From: a virus
Virus record (IMG/VR): IMGVR_UViG_3300011258_000777
Coordinates: 1 to 64,000 of that record
Length of the DNA: 64,000 nt
Direction: 5' to 3' (one strand)
The notes below the pieces were generated by a model, which was not told the DNA's origin, did no database searches, and saw nothing but the letters and a program-made list of their open reading frames with translations. Each line of letters opens with the position of its first letter. Positions within the stretch are counted from its first letter, which is position 1. Shown piece by piece: positions 56,236 through 64,000 of the stretch. Position numbers and translations under genes: made by a program.

Positions 56236-57043
56236 AAAAGTCCGCAGTGAGCGGCACCTCCATATCTTGTGTGTGCCCACAAGCAGAACAAGAGAAGTGC
56301 TGTGTTAGATCAACATTGGGAGTAGCCATCTTGATAATCATTCTTAGATGACGAGAATCAAATGATGGCAAGTTGTTGGCAACATAGTCAATAGCTTGTG
56401 CAGAGGCATCTCCATTAGCACTTACAATAATAGATTGAAGTTGTGTTGAAATTAAGCCCCTATTGTTGTCTAAATTAAGTAGAGTCTTTTCTTCTCGACC
56501 TGTCAATAATCTGGCGACAACCGTAATCTGTGTCTTGGGCAAAATGCAGGTGATCGTTCCATCACCATTATCTGTGACTTCTAGTTCTCTTTTGGTCTCG
56601 CCGTAGACAATGTTAGCAGAGTTTAAGTCAAACCCATAATCCTGTTTTGTTTCACAAGAAGGACATTGAACACTGGTTTTGTAATCATTGCCGTAACCAG
56701 AAACTCTAGCAGCGATAATGATTGCGTTGCGATCACCAATGAGTAATGTAGAAGGGTTGATCGCCTTGTTCACGATAAGGCTTTCGATTAATTTATCAAG
56801 TGCTACGCCTTTCTTTAGGAGTGTTCTCGAAGTGAGAATGTCCTCTTCTTTAGCAGTCATTTGTTTGATTTCGATAGAGTCTTGTCCGTGTAACGGATGT
56901 CCCTGTGCATAGAAGCGCCCTTGTGAGGGCAGATCCACAAACTCTGTGGGGACTACAAACGAGAAACCCCCACCACCTTGTTGGGGTGGAGGGCTCGTAT
57001 CAGGCTGTTGAGCGCCGCCTAGGCGATCCTGATTTCTTGACAA
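56213..57043 (-). CDS. gp26-like protein (tail/baseplate chaperone)
   Basis: A 276-residue protein of the T4 gp26-like (T4 baseplate) family: I-E-I-K-Q-M-T-A-K-E-E-D-I-L-T, then LLKKGVALDKLIESLIV and D-R-N-A-I-I-I-A-A-R. Two Cys pairs, C-P-S-C and C-S-A-C, could bind zinc. It lies between tail tube and tape measure, where tail assembly chaperones are normally found. Near its end GAC-TTT-TTT-TGG provides a slippery T7 for entry into the frame of 55981-56235. Confidence 0.78.
   Translation of the reverse strand: MSRNQDRLGGAQQPDTSPPPQQGGGGFSFVVPTEFVDLPSQGRFYAQGHPLHGQDSIEIKQMTAKEEDILTSRTLLKKGVALDKLIESLIVNKAINPSTLLIGDRNAIIIAARVSGYGNDYKTSVQCPSCETKQDYGFDLNSANIVYGETKRELEVTDNGDGTITCILPKTQITVVARLLTGREEKTLLNLDNNRGLISTQLQSIIVSANGDASAQAIDYVANNLPSFDSRHLRMIIKMATPNVDLTQHFSCSACGHTQDMEVPLTADFFWPDRRV
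56233..56239 (-). other. Probable -1 frameshift site (T7)
   Basis: Seven T on the coding strand, read TTT-TTT-T in the zero frame. A -1 shift leads into an 84-codon open frame without its own start. It is not a perfect X-XXY-YYZ site, because the base before the run is C. Confidence 0.6.
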
Positions 57044-57072
57044 TTTACACCTCGCGTTTAGTTATTGTCTTA

Positions 57073-57660
57073 TTAGGCTTTGAAGAATTCGTTGCCACCG
57101 GAACCGTTGACAGCAGAAGAATTGTTGAGTGTCTCAACTCTTGCCCAGTCAAAGCGAAGTTCTACGGTTGTTGTAGATAGTTCGTCACTTGTGTAGTCAA
57201 GGTCATCTTGCTTTAGGCTTGTCATGAATGCATTCCATAGGGTCCAAGACTCTACTGGGTTGCCGTCTCCATCAAGCTGGGTGATTAGAACGGTTCCAAG
57301 AGCGCCTGTAGCCTTTGCCTTAGAGACAGTGCCTAGGGAGTTAGCATCGGTCGGTGGGGTGTAGCCAGAAGCAACCATAATGTCGGCAAAAGTGGCAGTA
57401 ACATCTGGGTCAACTGGATCCACTAGGGTGACTGTTACTTGGTCCCAGGTTACATTTCCTGGGTAGTAGAAGGTGTGACCAAGGTATTTGTGCTCAGCAG
57501 CATTTACGCTGAAGCTGGGCTTTTGGGCTGTTTTAGCGTACCAAAGGAGCGCGCCACCCTGGGCTGCGTTGATTCCTTGGAACTCCACAGTAAAGCGATG
57601 TTTACGCTTTGGATCTTTTAGTGTTGTATCTTGACCGAAGTTGGTTGACCAGAATGGCAT
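57073..57660 (-). CDS. Tail tube protein (gp19-like)
   Basis: A 195-residue protein of the T4 gp19 tail tube family, with H-R-F-T-V-E-F near the start and V-T-V-T-L-V-D-P-V-D-P-D-V in the middle. It forms the inner tube through which DNA passes. It follows the sheath gene across a hairpin (57699-57714). Confidence 0.88.
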   Translation of the reverse strand: MPFWSTNFGQDTTLKDPKRKHRFTVEFQGINAAQGGALLWYAKTAQKPSFSVNAAEHKYLGHTFYYPGNVTWDQVTVTLVDPVDPDVTATFADIMVASGYTPPTDANSLGTVSKAKATGALGTVLITQLDGDGNPVESWTLWNAFMTSLKQDDLDYTSDELSTTTVELRFDWARVETLNNSSAVNGSGGNEFFKA

Positions 57661-57698
57661 TTGTTAAGTTCTCCTATGTTCACAAATAAGTAGTTGGT

Positions 57699-57714
57699 GG
57701 GGGCAAAAGCCCCC
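57699..57714 (-). terminator. Hairpin between sheath and tube genes
   Basis: A 6-bp stem GGGGGC/GCCCCC with a four-base loop. On the minus strand it is followed by ACCAACTACTTATTTG, not a T-run, so it may be an attenuator or RNA-end stabiliser rather than a full terminator. Confidence 0.5.
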
Positions 57715-57719
57715 GTTTA

Positions 57720-60494
57720 TCAATCGTCGAATGATGCGCCGGTAGAAGCTACCACAAAATCAATTGCGATGTATTCAATGGCGCGTGCTGGCTTGACCAT
57801 GATCTTGGCATACATGATGTTCTGATCAACTAGGTCAGGGGTTGTTGTGCTCTCGTCGAGGATGAGGCGGTAATCAGAGATACCGAACTGAACCTTGACG
57901 TTGGCTAGGAATGGCTCGACTAGACCCTTGAAGCGGTTCCAAGTTGCCTGCACATTCTGCTCGAAGAGAATCTGTGTAGATAGGATGGAAATTTGCTTCT
58001 TGAGATAGATGACTAGACGACGCACGTTGATGCGGTCTAGAGCAGATGGGCGCTCTTGTAGGGTCTTCTGACCGAACACTACGATGCCGGAGCTTGGGAA
58101 GCTAGCAATCGGGTTGATGCGAGCATCGTAGAGGGTGTCGCGGTCGCGAGAAGATAGACGCTCAGTTACGTTTGTAACAGGAATTCCAGCAGCACCGTCG
58201 GATAGACCACCGCGGTTAAAGCCTGCGGGAGCGAACCAGACCTGTGATGATCTCTCAGAGCTTGCTAGGACGCCCATCATAGCGATAGAGGGCGGAATCC
58301 ATAGAAGCTGACCAGTCGGCTCGTCTTGAGTCTGAACCCAGGGGTAGAATGTAGCACCGTAAGAAGAGTCAATCTGACGTGTTCTTAGGGCGTTAGCAGC
58401 ACCTTGTGGGGTTCCAACGACTCTATCTTGCTTAGAATCAGAGATCCCTTCAGCGGCGGGCTTGTAGACGTTAGGTAGGTCGATGATAGCCATAGCGTCA
58501 GCGCGCTCTTCACAGACATCAACCATTCTGGTTGTTAGTCCTGTGTTGGTGAGACCGGGGACGGCAAGGAGGTTCATGTCGATGAACTCTGGATCCGCTA
58601 CTGTGTCGATTGCTCTCTTCATAGAGTTGTAGGCGTAGTTATCTAGATCGCTACCTCCATCCATTCCAGCGTTGTACATTGGGTCTGGCTTGGTGATGTC
58701 GAATCCATCAAAGCCACCCCAGATTGGAGCAGTGAAGCGGTTGTAACCAGCATCGAGTAGGGCTGAACTGTTCTGCTCGGCTGTGTAGCTTGTTCCTGCT
58801 ACGCGAGAACCAGAAGAGTAGTAAACATTGCTTCCGCTGACTATGATGTCGTCCATTGTGAAAATGTAAGCATAGTCATTACCACCTGTGATTCCTGGCC
58901 ACTGCCTGTGAGGGTCGGAAACACTCATGTCTGGGATAGTGCTTGCGGCAGTTCTTGTTGTCTGCATTCCAAAGTAAGCGTTGCGTCTATCAGCGATTCC
59001 GCCATCTGAAGCAGAGTGGCGCAGTCTGACTGATGGCCAAACAAATGTTCCAGAGAACTGAGTTGTTCCAGATAGCATCCCTTGTGAACCATAGACAGAA
59101 GATGTTAAGACCATTACATTAGATAGGTCTTCAGTTCCAGTGAAGGCAAGACCACTTACACCGCCGTAGCGGGGAGCACCGTAGTAACCGAACGGGAGTA
59201 GAGCAGCATCAGTTGCGCCAGCCTCTACGTCAGAGTTCATAACAACATAGACGAATTTAGATAGGTTACCGTAGTCTCCGTATTGCTTTAGCTCACGATC
59301 GGTCTCACTCCACTCGTAGTAAGAGTCACCAATCTTTCTAGCAATAAAGTTGGGAGATGTAGGATCGAGTGTTAGGTTGTCGAATCTTTCGAGAACAGAC
59401 ACTCTTGCGTCTGTGTCTCTTAGGTTTCTTAGGACAACAGAGAAAGTTCCGTATTCAGAGGTCTTCGTGTTAGAGGGGCGAACCTGCTCGATAGAGATCT
59501 TAACATTTTTGTTTAGCCACTCGTTGTGTCCGCGATCCTTCAAGTAGAAGAGTTTCTGAGCGTTGGCGGGATTGTAAGAACCCGGTAGACCTAGGTCTTG
59601 ACCGATGAACCAACCAGTTTGAGCCTTGAGTTCTGTTCTACCTGTCATGTCTGAAGGAGATGCGTCCGCGTTCTTTAGAGGAGCAATCATAGCAAATTTA
59701 GCGCCACTGAAGGTGTCTCTTATTTCTTGCTCGAATGTCTCTCCAAGCCAGTAAGCCTTTCTTGAGCCGCTTGGGTAGAAGCCAGTAGCCCCGATGTTAC
59801 CAACCTGCGGGTTAGTGTTGAAGACTTTGCGGACAAACTTATCAGAACTGTCATCAAAATTGAAAGTAATCTTCTCATCAGAGACACCCGCAACATTAGA
59901 AGTAACAAAGGCGGTAAAGTCGCCGGATGAATCTTGTGTGTAGACACCGCCAACTGAAGCACTAGTGTCTGTGCTCTGTGCTAAGGTTCCAGATAGAAGG
60001 ACAGCAGAACCAGAGTCTATGTACCAAGCGGCTGCTAATGTTCCTGTGCCCAATGTTGCAGCAGAAGAAGAGCCGAAAATCCATAGACCGTAAGCGCCGC
60101 CATTAGATGCGAGCGCAGCGGCTGGAATGTTTGTTGTCTTCCAGCCGTTCTTACCAGTAGTAGCATTAATGTTCTGCTCGCCGGCAAGACGAACATAGGT
60201 AAGGGGCGCAACATTTGACTTAAGGAAAGCCTTAGCAGCGTAGGTGCCGTACATTGGGGACTGGTAGTTACCATCGCGGTAAACATCACCGCCACCGTTT
60301 CCTGGGACTGTGTCTCCAAAGATTTCAACGAAATCGGAGTATGATTCGACCTTGATAGGTTGCATGGCGGGACCTCTTGCGGCACGACCAATAACTACTG
60401 GACCGATGGCGTCTGGTCTACGTGGACGGAAAGAGTTATCAATCTCGTTGATAAACACGCCGGGAGACACAAACTTAAAGCTTTTAACTGACAT
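57720..60494 (-). CDS. Tail sheath protein (gp18-like)
   Basis: A 924-residue contractile sheath protein, longer than T4 gp18 (659). It opens with F-V-S-P-G-V-F-I-N-E-I-D and ends with a conserved sheath core including R-I-N-V-R-R-L-V-I-Y-L-K-K and A-R-A-I-E-Y-I. The extra length lies in the middle (about residues 120-560), where inserted surface domains are usual. Ribosome binding site GAGAGG; CTATTTAA motif 54 nt upstream. Confidence 0.93.
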   Translation of the reverse strand: MSVKSFKFVSPGVFINEIDNSFRPRRPDAIGPVVIGRAARGPAMQPIKVESYSDFVEIFGDTVPGNGGGDVYRDGNYQSPMYGTYAAKAFLKSNVAPLTYVRLAGEQNINATTGKNGWKTTNIPAAALASNGGAYGLWIFGSSSAATLGTGTLAAAWYIDSGSAVLLSGTLAQSTDTSASVGGVYTQDSSGDFTAFVTSNVAGVSDEKITFNFDDSSDKFVRKVFNTNPQVGNIGATGFYPSGSRKAYWLGETFEQEIRDTFSGAKFAMIAPLKNADASPSDMTGRTELKAQTGWFIGQDLGLPGSYNPANAQKLFYLKDRGHNEWLNKNVKISIEQVRPSNTKTSEYGTFSVVLRNLRDTDARVSVLERFDNLTLDPTSPNFIARKIGDSYYEWSETDRELKQYGDYGNLSKFVYVVMNSDVEAGATDAALLPFGYYGAPRYGGVSGLAFTGTEDLSNVMVLTSSVYGSQGMLSGTTQFSGTFVWPSVRLRHSASDGGIADRRNAYFGMQTTRTAASTIPDMSVSDPHRQWPGITGGNDYAYIFTMDDIIVSGSNVYYSSGSRVAGTSYTAEQNSSALLDAGYNRFTAPIWGGFDGFDITKPDPMYNAGMDGGSDLDNYAYNSMKRAIDTVADPEFIDMNLLAVPGLTNTGLTTRMVDVCEERADAMAIIDLPNVYKPAAEGISDSKQDRVVGTPQGAANALRTRQIDSSYGATFYPWVQTQDEPTGQLLWIPPSIAMMGVLASSERSSQVWFAPAGFNRGGLSDGAAGIPVTNVTERLSSRDRDTLYDARINPIASFPSSGIVVFGQKTLQERPSALDRINVRRLVIYLKKQISILSTQILFEQNVQATWNRFKGLVEPFLANVKVQFGISDYRLILDESTTTPDLVDQNIMYAKIMVKPARAIEYIAIDFVVASTGASFDD

Positions 60495-60547
60495 TCTAGA
60501 AACCTCTCTTTTGTAAAAATAATGCTAGATAGCATCGCTAATCATAG

Positions 60548-60556
60548 TTTAAATAG
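60548..60556 (-). promoter_or_regulatory. Candidate late-type motif CTATTTAAA
   Basis: TACTATTTAAACTA lies in the 95-nt gap before the sheath gene, 54 nt from its ATG. Confidence 0.45.
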
Positions 60557-60589
60557 TAGTGTTGAAACCCAAAACACTTCAGGATGTGT

Positions 60590-61477
60590 CTAGTCCATTA
60601 AAAAGTTATCACTACCTGCTGGGACAACTGTTTCTCGCGGATAGGTTATTTCTACTACGCTTTCTTCTTTGGTAACAATAGGTCTGTCGTCGCTATTACC
60701 TTCGCCGATTAAATAGCCGAGAACCTTGATGCTCACCTCACTTGTAAATTGCCTTTCGTCCTCTCCTAGATTAGCTACGTTGTTGCTTTGGCTAAACCCT
60801 TGGTCGATGAAAGCCTCGTAAAGATGACCATTTCTACGCATTATGAAAGAGTTTATTTGACCTGTTCTCGTCATAAAAGGCTGTGTAAGATCATTCATTT
60901 GCTGTTGGTATTCGGTTTTGACTATTATCTTGTAATCAAGATTGACGTAGATAGGAATAGGAATAGATAAAGTTTCAACAACAACCTTCTTATTTACTCT
61001 CGGGAAGTATTTCTGCCTATCCCCTGATGTGTTTGTGCGTGTGTTTCCGACTACTGCGAAGTTGCGAGTCTTATCTTGCTTTATTCTCTTGGCTATAGTC
61101 ATTCGACCTGTTCTGCCATTTCGTTTATTAGAGAAAATCTGTGCCTGATAGCCACCCTTTCTTGAAGGATCTTTTGTTATTGCTGTTCTCTCGACTGTAA
61201 CCACGGGAAGAGTGATGGCACCAGAGCTATGATCGTCGGGCTCTCTAAGATCTCTGTTGTTTTTGATTTGAAATGCTCGCTCGGGGGTCTGCCACAAAAC
61301 AGGCACACGCTTGTAGCCTTCGTTTGTTGTTGTGGTGAGATCCAGATCTTCTTTGATCCAAGACATCATCGCATAGTCTATGTCCTCTATGCGAGAACCT
61401 AGCATTCCTATCTCTTGTAGAGTGAAGTCTTTCTTGTCTTCTGGTAGTTGTGCAAAATCAAAGTTATCAGGTAGCAT
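60590..61477 (-). CDS. Neck/tail-completion protein (295 aa), gp15-like by position
   Basis: A 295-residue protein starting MLPDNFDFAQL at 61477, chosen because AAGGGA lies upstream; the start overlaps the previous gene by 11 nt. It contains a central basic region (S-N-K-R-N-G-R-T-G-R-M-T-I-A-K-R) and a beta-rich second half. It stands between a putative gp14-like gene and the sheath, the place of gp15 (tail terminator) in T4-like genomes. The assignment rests on position more than on sequence. Confidence 0.62.
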   Translation of the reverse strand: MLPDNFDFAQLPEDKKDFTLQEIGMLGSRIEDIDYAMMSWIKEDLDLTTTTNEGYKRVPVLWQTPERAFQIKNNRDLREPDDHSSGAITLPVVTVERTAITKDPSRKGGYQAQIFSNKRNGRTGRMTIAKRIKQDKTRNFAVVGNTRTNTSGDRQKYFPRVNKKVVVETLSIPIPIYVNLDYKIIVKTEYQQQMNDLTQPFMTRTGQINSFIMRRNGHLYEAFIDQGFSQSNNVANLGEDERQFTSEVSIKVLGYLIGEGNSDDRPIVTKEESVVEITYPRETVVPAGSDNFLMD

Positions 61478-61958
61478 CGAATAGTCCCTTGCGTGCTCTC
61501 TTGCATGTAGCAGAGATTTCAAATGTTTGGTTTACTTGACCGAACAATCTTCTTGCAGAAGATAAGCCCATAATCTCATAGTAGAGATCTCCATAGAGAA
61601 CAAAGTCTCCCTCGCGGACAAATAGATTTTGGTCTTCTGTAAGTCTGCGCTTGTGGAAGTGGACGGTGATCTTTGAGACATTATCCACTCCCACTGAATC
61701 TAGATAAGAGGTGTTGTCCTCATCAAACTTAACCAGGGCATAAACCCTTACAGGTGGTAAATAGGTTTTCTCTACTGCCTCACCATAAAGTTCGTGAAAG
61801 TTTGTTGCTTCAAGATCGATAGGGTAGTAAAGGATCTGTTGTCCAATAACTTTCTCTACCAGTTCATCGTTGACTTGCTTTACAAGATCTCGTTCCTTCT
61901 TACCAAGAAAGAGTGGAGGAGGAGGTGATGCTGGTCTGGACCATTCGTTATCTGACAT
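61467..61958 (-). CDS. Neck/head-completion protein (163 aa), gp14-like by position
   Basis: A 163-residue protein with LFLGKKERDLVKQVNDELVE at the start, then beta strands (F-V-L-Y-G-D-L-Y-Y-E-I-M-G-L). It lies four bases after the 425-residue gene with AGGAT as ribosome binding site. By order it corresponds to gp13/gp14 neck proteins of T4-like phages. Confidence 0.6.
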   Translation of the reverse strand: MSDNEWSRPASPPPPLFLGKKERDLVKQVNDELVEKVIGQQILYYPIDLEATNFHELYGEAVEKTYLPPVRVYALVKFDEDNTSYLDSVGVDNVSKITVHFHKRRLTEDQNLFVREGDFVLYGDLYYEIMGLSSARRLFGQVNQTFEISATCKRARKGLFDAT

Positions 61959-61962
61959 TTAA

Positions 61963-63240
61963 TTATCCTACAAAGATGGGTAGCGGAGAGCGACGAAGAG
62001 TTTCTTCTGCTGCCGTGACCTTCTCTTGCTCTTTCTTGGAGAGTTCTGTGTATTCGATCTCTTTCAACATGTCTGTTAGTTTCTGTCGGAGATCATCTTT
62101 TTCTTTTTGTGCCTCGGATAGAAGTGCAGAGTAGTTTAGGGTGACGGACTCGCCTGGAATTGGAACTGTCTGGAACTTACCACGAATCTGTCCTAGCATC
62201 TCCTTACAGAGAGCGAGAGCATAGTTGCGAATCCATTGCTTACCCATAGAGTTGATGTTCTCGTAGGGGATGTTGTCGAATGGTAATGTGTTGATGTTGT
62301 TAACGCCTTCGACGCCAGTGTTTACATCACCAGTCTCGCCCCAAGAGTTATCGGCTACGCGGAAGCGGACCCAGATACGGTCGAGGTAGCCAGCAAAGTT
62401 ATCGTGTCCGCGCGGCGTTGGGTAAAGTCTAAGTTTGTTGTCGAGAATCTCAAATGAGTAATGAGAGGTTCTTGTGTAAAGAGCATCTTCATACATTATT
62501 GCTTGTAGTTTGTTCTGCCAAGTTGGAATAATCTCAAAAGATGAGTCGTCAGCATACTGTCCGTAGGTGGAGGCATTGCCTGCGACACCGATGCCCCCGT
62601 AGTAGCCATAGAAGCGCCACATAGCGAGTGGAGAGCGATAAAAAACTTTATCGATTATGACTCTGGAGTCTCCAACTTTTCCAGCATAAGGCACAGCATT
62701 GCCGTCATCGTCTAGTCCTGTTGCGGACGCACCAGAGATGATAGATTGAAGATCGTAATCCTGTTGGTTTTTGACCGTTGTGAATGAGGCGGAATAGATC
62801 GGGGTTGTTCCACCGAATCCAGCCATTGTTGCTACAGCGTCTCCTATCTTGTTTGCGTAAGATAGAGTAATTTTGGAATACTGTAGGTTAGTTCCGGCTG
62901 GACCAGACAAGGAATCACCTTTGTGATCGAATGTGCCTGTGGTCTTGCCGAGAGCATCGGGCAGAATGTTTTTGCCTTGATGCATGTTGAGGATGTAAGA
63001 ATACTCTAGAACTGCTTCTTCGTAGGCAGCATAGACGTTTGAGTCTGTTAGTTCAATGTCTACAACATCGCCACCTAATCTTTTGTAAACAAAGTCTACT
63101 TGTTTTGCTGCGCCGCTTAAGAAGTAATCTGAACTATTGTAGACTCCAAAAGGGACGGCGGCTGCTACATCACCGGCTGTTCCGGTCTGTGAGAGAATGA
63201 TAGCGCTTGTTTGTGAGATGGGTTGTAAGTTTGTAGGCAT
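61963..63240 (-). CDS. Head-tail connector/neck protein (425 aa)
   Basis: A 425-residue protein coded right after the capsid gene and its terminator. It contains Y-F-L-S-G-A-A-K-Q-V-D-F-V-Y-K-R, P-T-W-Q-N-K-L-Q-A-I-M-Y-E-D and a C-terminal helical coiled coil (EAQKEKDDLRQKLTDML). I read it as a structural neck or connector protein, based on position and composition; no T4 gene can be named with certainty. A CTATTTAC motif lies 21 nt before the ATG. Confidence 0.62.
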   Translation of the reverse strand: MPTNLQPISQTSAIILSQTGTAGDVAAAVPFGVYNSSDYFLSGAAKQVDFVYKRLGGDVVDIELTDSNVYAAYEEAVLEYSYILNMHQGKNILPDALGKTTGTFDHKGDSLSGPAGTNLQYSKITLSYANKIGDAVATMAGFGGTTPIYSASFTTVKNQQDYDLQSIISGASATGLDDDGNAVPYAGKVGDSRVIIDKVFYRSPLAMWRFYGYYGGIGVAGNASTYGQYADDSSFEIIPTWQNKLQAIMYEDALYTRTSHYSFEILDNKLRLYPTPRGHDNFAGYLDRIWVRFRVADNSWGETGDVNTGVEGVNNINTLPFDNIPYENINSMGKQWIRNYALALCKEMLGQIRGKFQTVPIPGESVTLNYSALLSEAQKEKDDLRQKLTDMLKEIEYTELSKKEQEKVTAAEETLRRSPLPIFVG

Positions 63241-63260
63241 TCATAGAGCCTCCTGTTCGT

Positions 63261-63269
63261 AGTAAATAG
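63261..63269 (-). promoter_or_regulatory. Candidate late-type motif CTATTTACT
   Basis: CACTATTTACTACG lies between the capsid gene terminator and the ATG at 63240. Confidence 0.5.
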
Positions 63270-63283
63270 TGAGGGCATAAACA

Positions 63284-63311
63284 AAAACCCCCTGCCGAAG
63301 CAGGGGGTTTA
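63284..63311 (-). terminator. Rho-independent terminator after the capsid gene
   Basis: A 10-bp stem AACCCCCTGC/GCAGGGGGTT with a TTCG tetraloop, followed by TTTGTTT on the minus strand. It is the strongest hairpin in the window. Confidence 0.9.
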
Positions 63312-63331
63312 GGTTTTAGGTCAAGCTGCTA

Positions 63332-64000
63332 TCAAGCGCCAGACTCACCTAGGAGACCACGGACGACAACTAGACCGTACATATCTGGACGGACCATCTG
63401 CTTCGCGTAGCGGGTCATAACACCCTTACGCGGAACGAAGTCTTCCGGTCCAAAGATGGTGGGAGTGGTCTGTAGCGGCACGTAAGGTGCGTAGACATAA
63501 CCAGACTCTAGGAAGCTAGAACCACGGCGACCGATTAGAATCACGTTGCGGAGGAAGTAGGGGTCAACGATGACATCAAACTTCTTGCTTAGTGAGCCGA
63601 CCTTGAGAGCGCCGATAGAGCCCTTCTCATCGTCGTGAGTTACAGAGGCACGGAAGCCAGCGGTGAACTCAAGGATGTTGGCAACCTCGGGTCCGCAGAC
63701 CACGAAGTTAGCACCACCACGGAGAGTCTTGCGATGGATCTGAGCAGACACGTCGTTTACTGTCTCGACGAGAGTCTCGTACCACTCGCTGACGGTGCCG
63801 GTGAAGTCGGGAGCCTTAGTAGAAGCACCGATTTCGTTACCGTTAGAGTCAACGAAGAGACCCGGAGCGCGTGACCAGTAGCGAGTGCCGGCGGTGGCAC
63901 CGTTTACGAGGTCAGCGAGGATCTCACGGTCGATCTCAAGGGCAATCTGCTCAGAGAGAAGACTGGTAAGCTCAACCTCGGCGTCGAGGTTGTGGTAGGC
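63332..64000 (-). CDS. Major capsid protein (gp23-like), partial
   Basis: The C-terminal 222 residues of a T4 gp23-type capsid protein; the gene begins beyond the right edge. The frame is open to base 64000 and includes A-L-E-I-D-R-E-I-L, R-T-L-R-G-G-A-N-F-V-V, G-V-M-T-R-Y-A and a C-terminal MYGLVVVRG, as in gp23 of T4-like phages. An apparent start at 63751 is an internal GTG. The protein forms the hexamers of the head, and a strong terminator follows the gene. Confidence 0.9.
   Translation of the reverse strand, partial: AYHNLDAEVELTSLLSEQIALEIDREILADLVNGATAGTRYWSRAPGLFVDSNGNEIGASTKAPDFTGTVSEWYETLVETVNDVSAQIHRKTLRGGANFVVCGPEVANILEFTAGFRASVTHDDEKGSIGALKVGSLSKKFDVIVDPYFLRNVILIGRRGSSFLESGYVYAPYVPLQTTPTIFGPEDFVPRKGVMTRYAKQMVRPDMYGLVVVRGLLGESGA

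Noticed and set aside
63332-63751. A separate 139-residue protein starting at 63751.
   Set aside because: The start is an internal GTG of the capsid gene. The frame is open to the edge of the window and codes for gp23-like sequence.
591-63874. Many open frames on the plus strand, some over 120 codons (for example 1157-1588, 19818-20372, 30420-30815, 54688-55389).
   Set aside because: They lie opposite genes with clear family matches, lack ribosome binding sites, and their composition mirrors the minus-strand codons (serine-rich opposite the acidic protein, for example).
1-64000. Lysogeny genes, transposases or CRISPR arrays.
   Set aside because: None could be found. The repeats seen are promoter units and one intragenic duplication.

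Overview
The window is a 64 kb piece of a large lytic myovirus of the T4-type (Caudoviricetes). All convincing genes lie on the minus strand, so transcription runs from high to low coordinates. The T4 character rests on a gp23-type major capsid protein (C-terminal part, cut by the right edge), neck-like proteins, a gp18-type sheath, a gp19-type tube, a gp26-like protein, a tape measure and a gp53-like LysM protein, together with a gp32-like SSB, a UvsX-like recombinase and a gp41/DnaB-like helicase. Several small proteins resemble ones I know from marine and freshwater T4-like phages. No integrase, transposon or CRISPR array was seen. The host is not identified. The many near-consensus sigma-70 promoters and the GroEL/GroES, ClpP and J-domain genes point to a bacterium with ordinary sigma-70 transcription.

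Layout, in the direction of transcription. 64.0-46 kb is the structural block: capsid, neck, sheath, tube, tail chaperone with a likely -1 frameshift, tape measure, hub/LysM and two large unrecognised proteins. It ends in a family-A DNA polymerase without an exonuclease domain and a degenerate tubulin/FtsZ-like protein. 45.7-38 kb is replication and nucleotide supply: SSB, recombinase, flap-type 5' nuclease, two basic Cys-rich proteins, helicase and a B12-dependent ribonucleotide reductase. 38-33 kb holds a GroES-like co-chaperonin, an amidase endolysin, ThyX, an AbrB-like protein, a DUF3293-like protein and two proteins typical of marine phages. 33-27 kb holds a full-length DnaE-type polymerase, a J-domain protein and a short adenylosuccinate synthetase. 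27-21 kb holds a UV endonuclease, dUTPase, a GHKL (MORC/MutL-like) ATPase, an adenine methylase, an XhoI/PaeR7I-like nuclease, a thioredoxin-fold protein and a CBS-less IMP dehydrogenase. 21-13 kb holds a sigma-region-4-like protein, a very acidic protein, ClpP, a Dam methylase, GroEL and a degenerate Dam relative. 12.6-8.1 kb is one 1490-residue protein with an internal duplication. 8-0 kb holds a trypsin-like protease, a nucleotidyltransferase, a second methylase/nuclease pair, small accessory genes, a TilS-type tRNA-lysidine synthetase and a tRNA with anticodon CAT.

Regulation. More than twenty sites of the form TTGACA-N16/17-TAYAWT lie before early and middle-type genes between 0.4 and 46 kb, and none was found in the structural block. 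A different motif, ACTATTTAYW, lies 12-55 nt before start codons of structural and putatively packaged proteins and is a candidate late signal. Most genes are packed in ATGA/TGATG-overlapping operons, and several start with TTG or GTG.

Main points of interest: the ATPase-methylase-XhoI-like nuclease cassette (23.0-25.5 kb); the 1490-residue protein that looks like a packaged polyprotein with LxE/G-type cleavage sites; the TilS plus tRNA-CAU pair; the tubulin/FtsZ relative; the co-occurrence of DnaE-type and PolA-type polymerases; and the phage-encoded chaperone and protease set.
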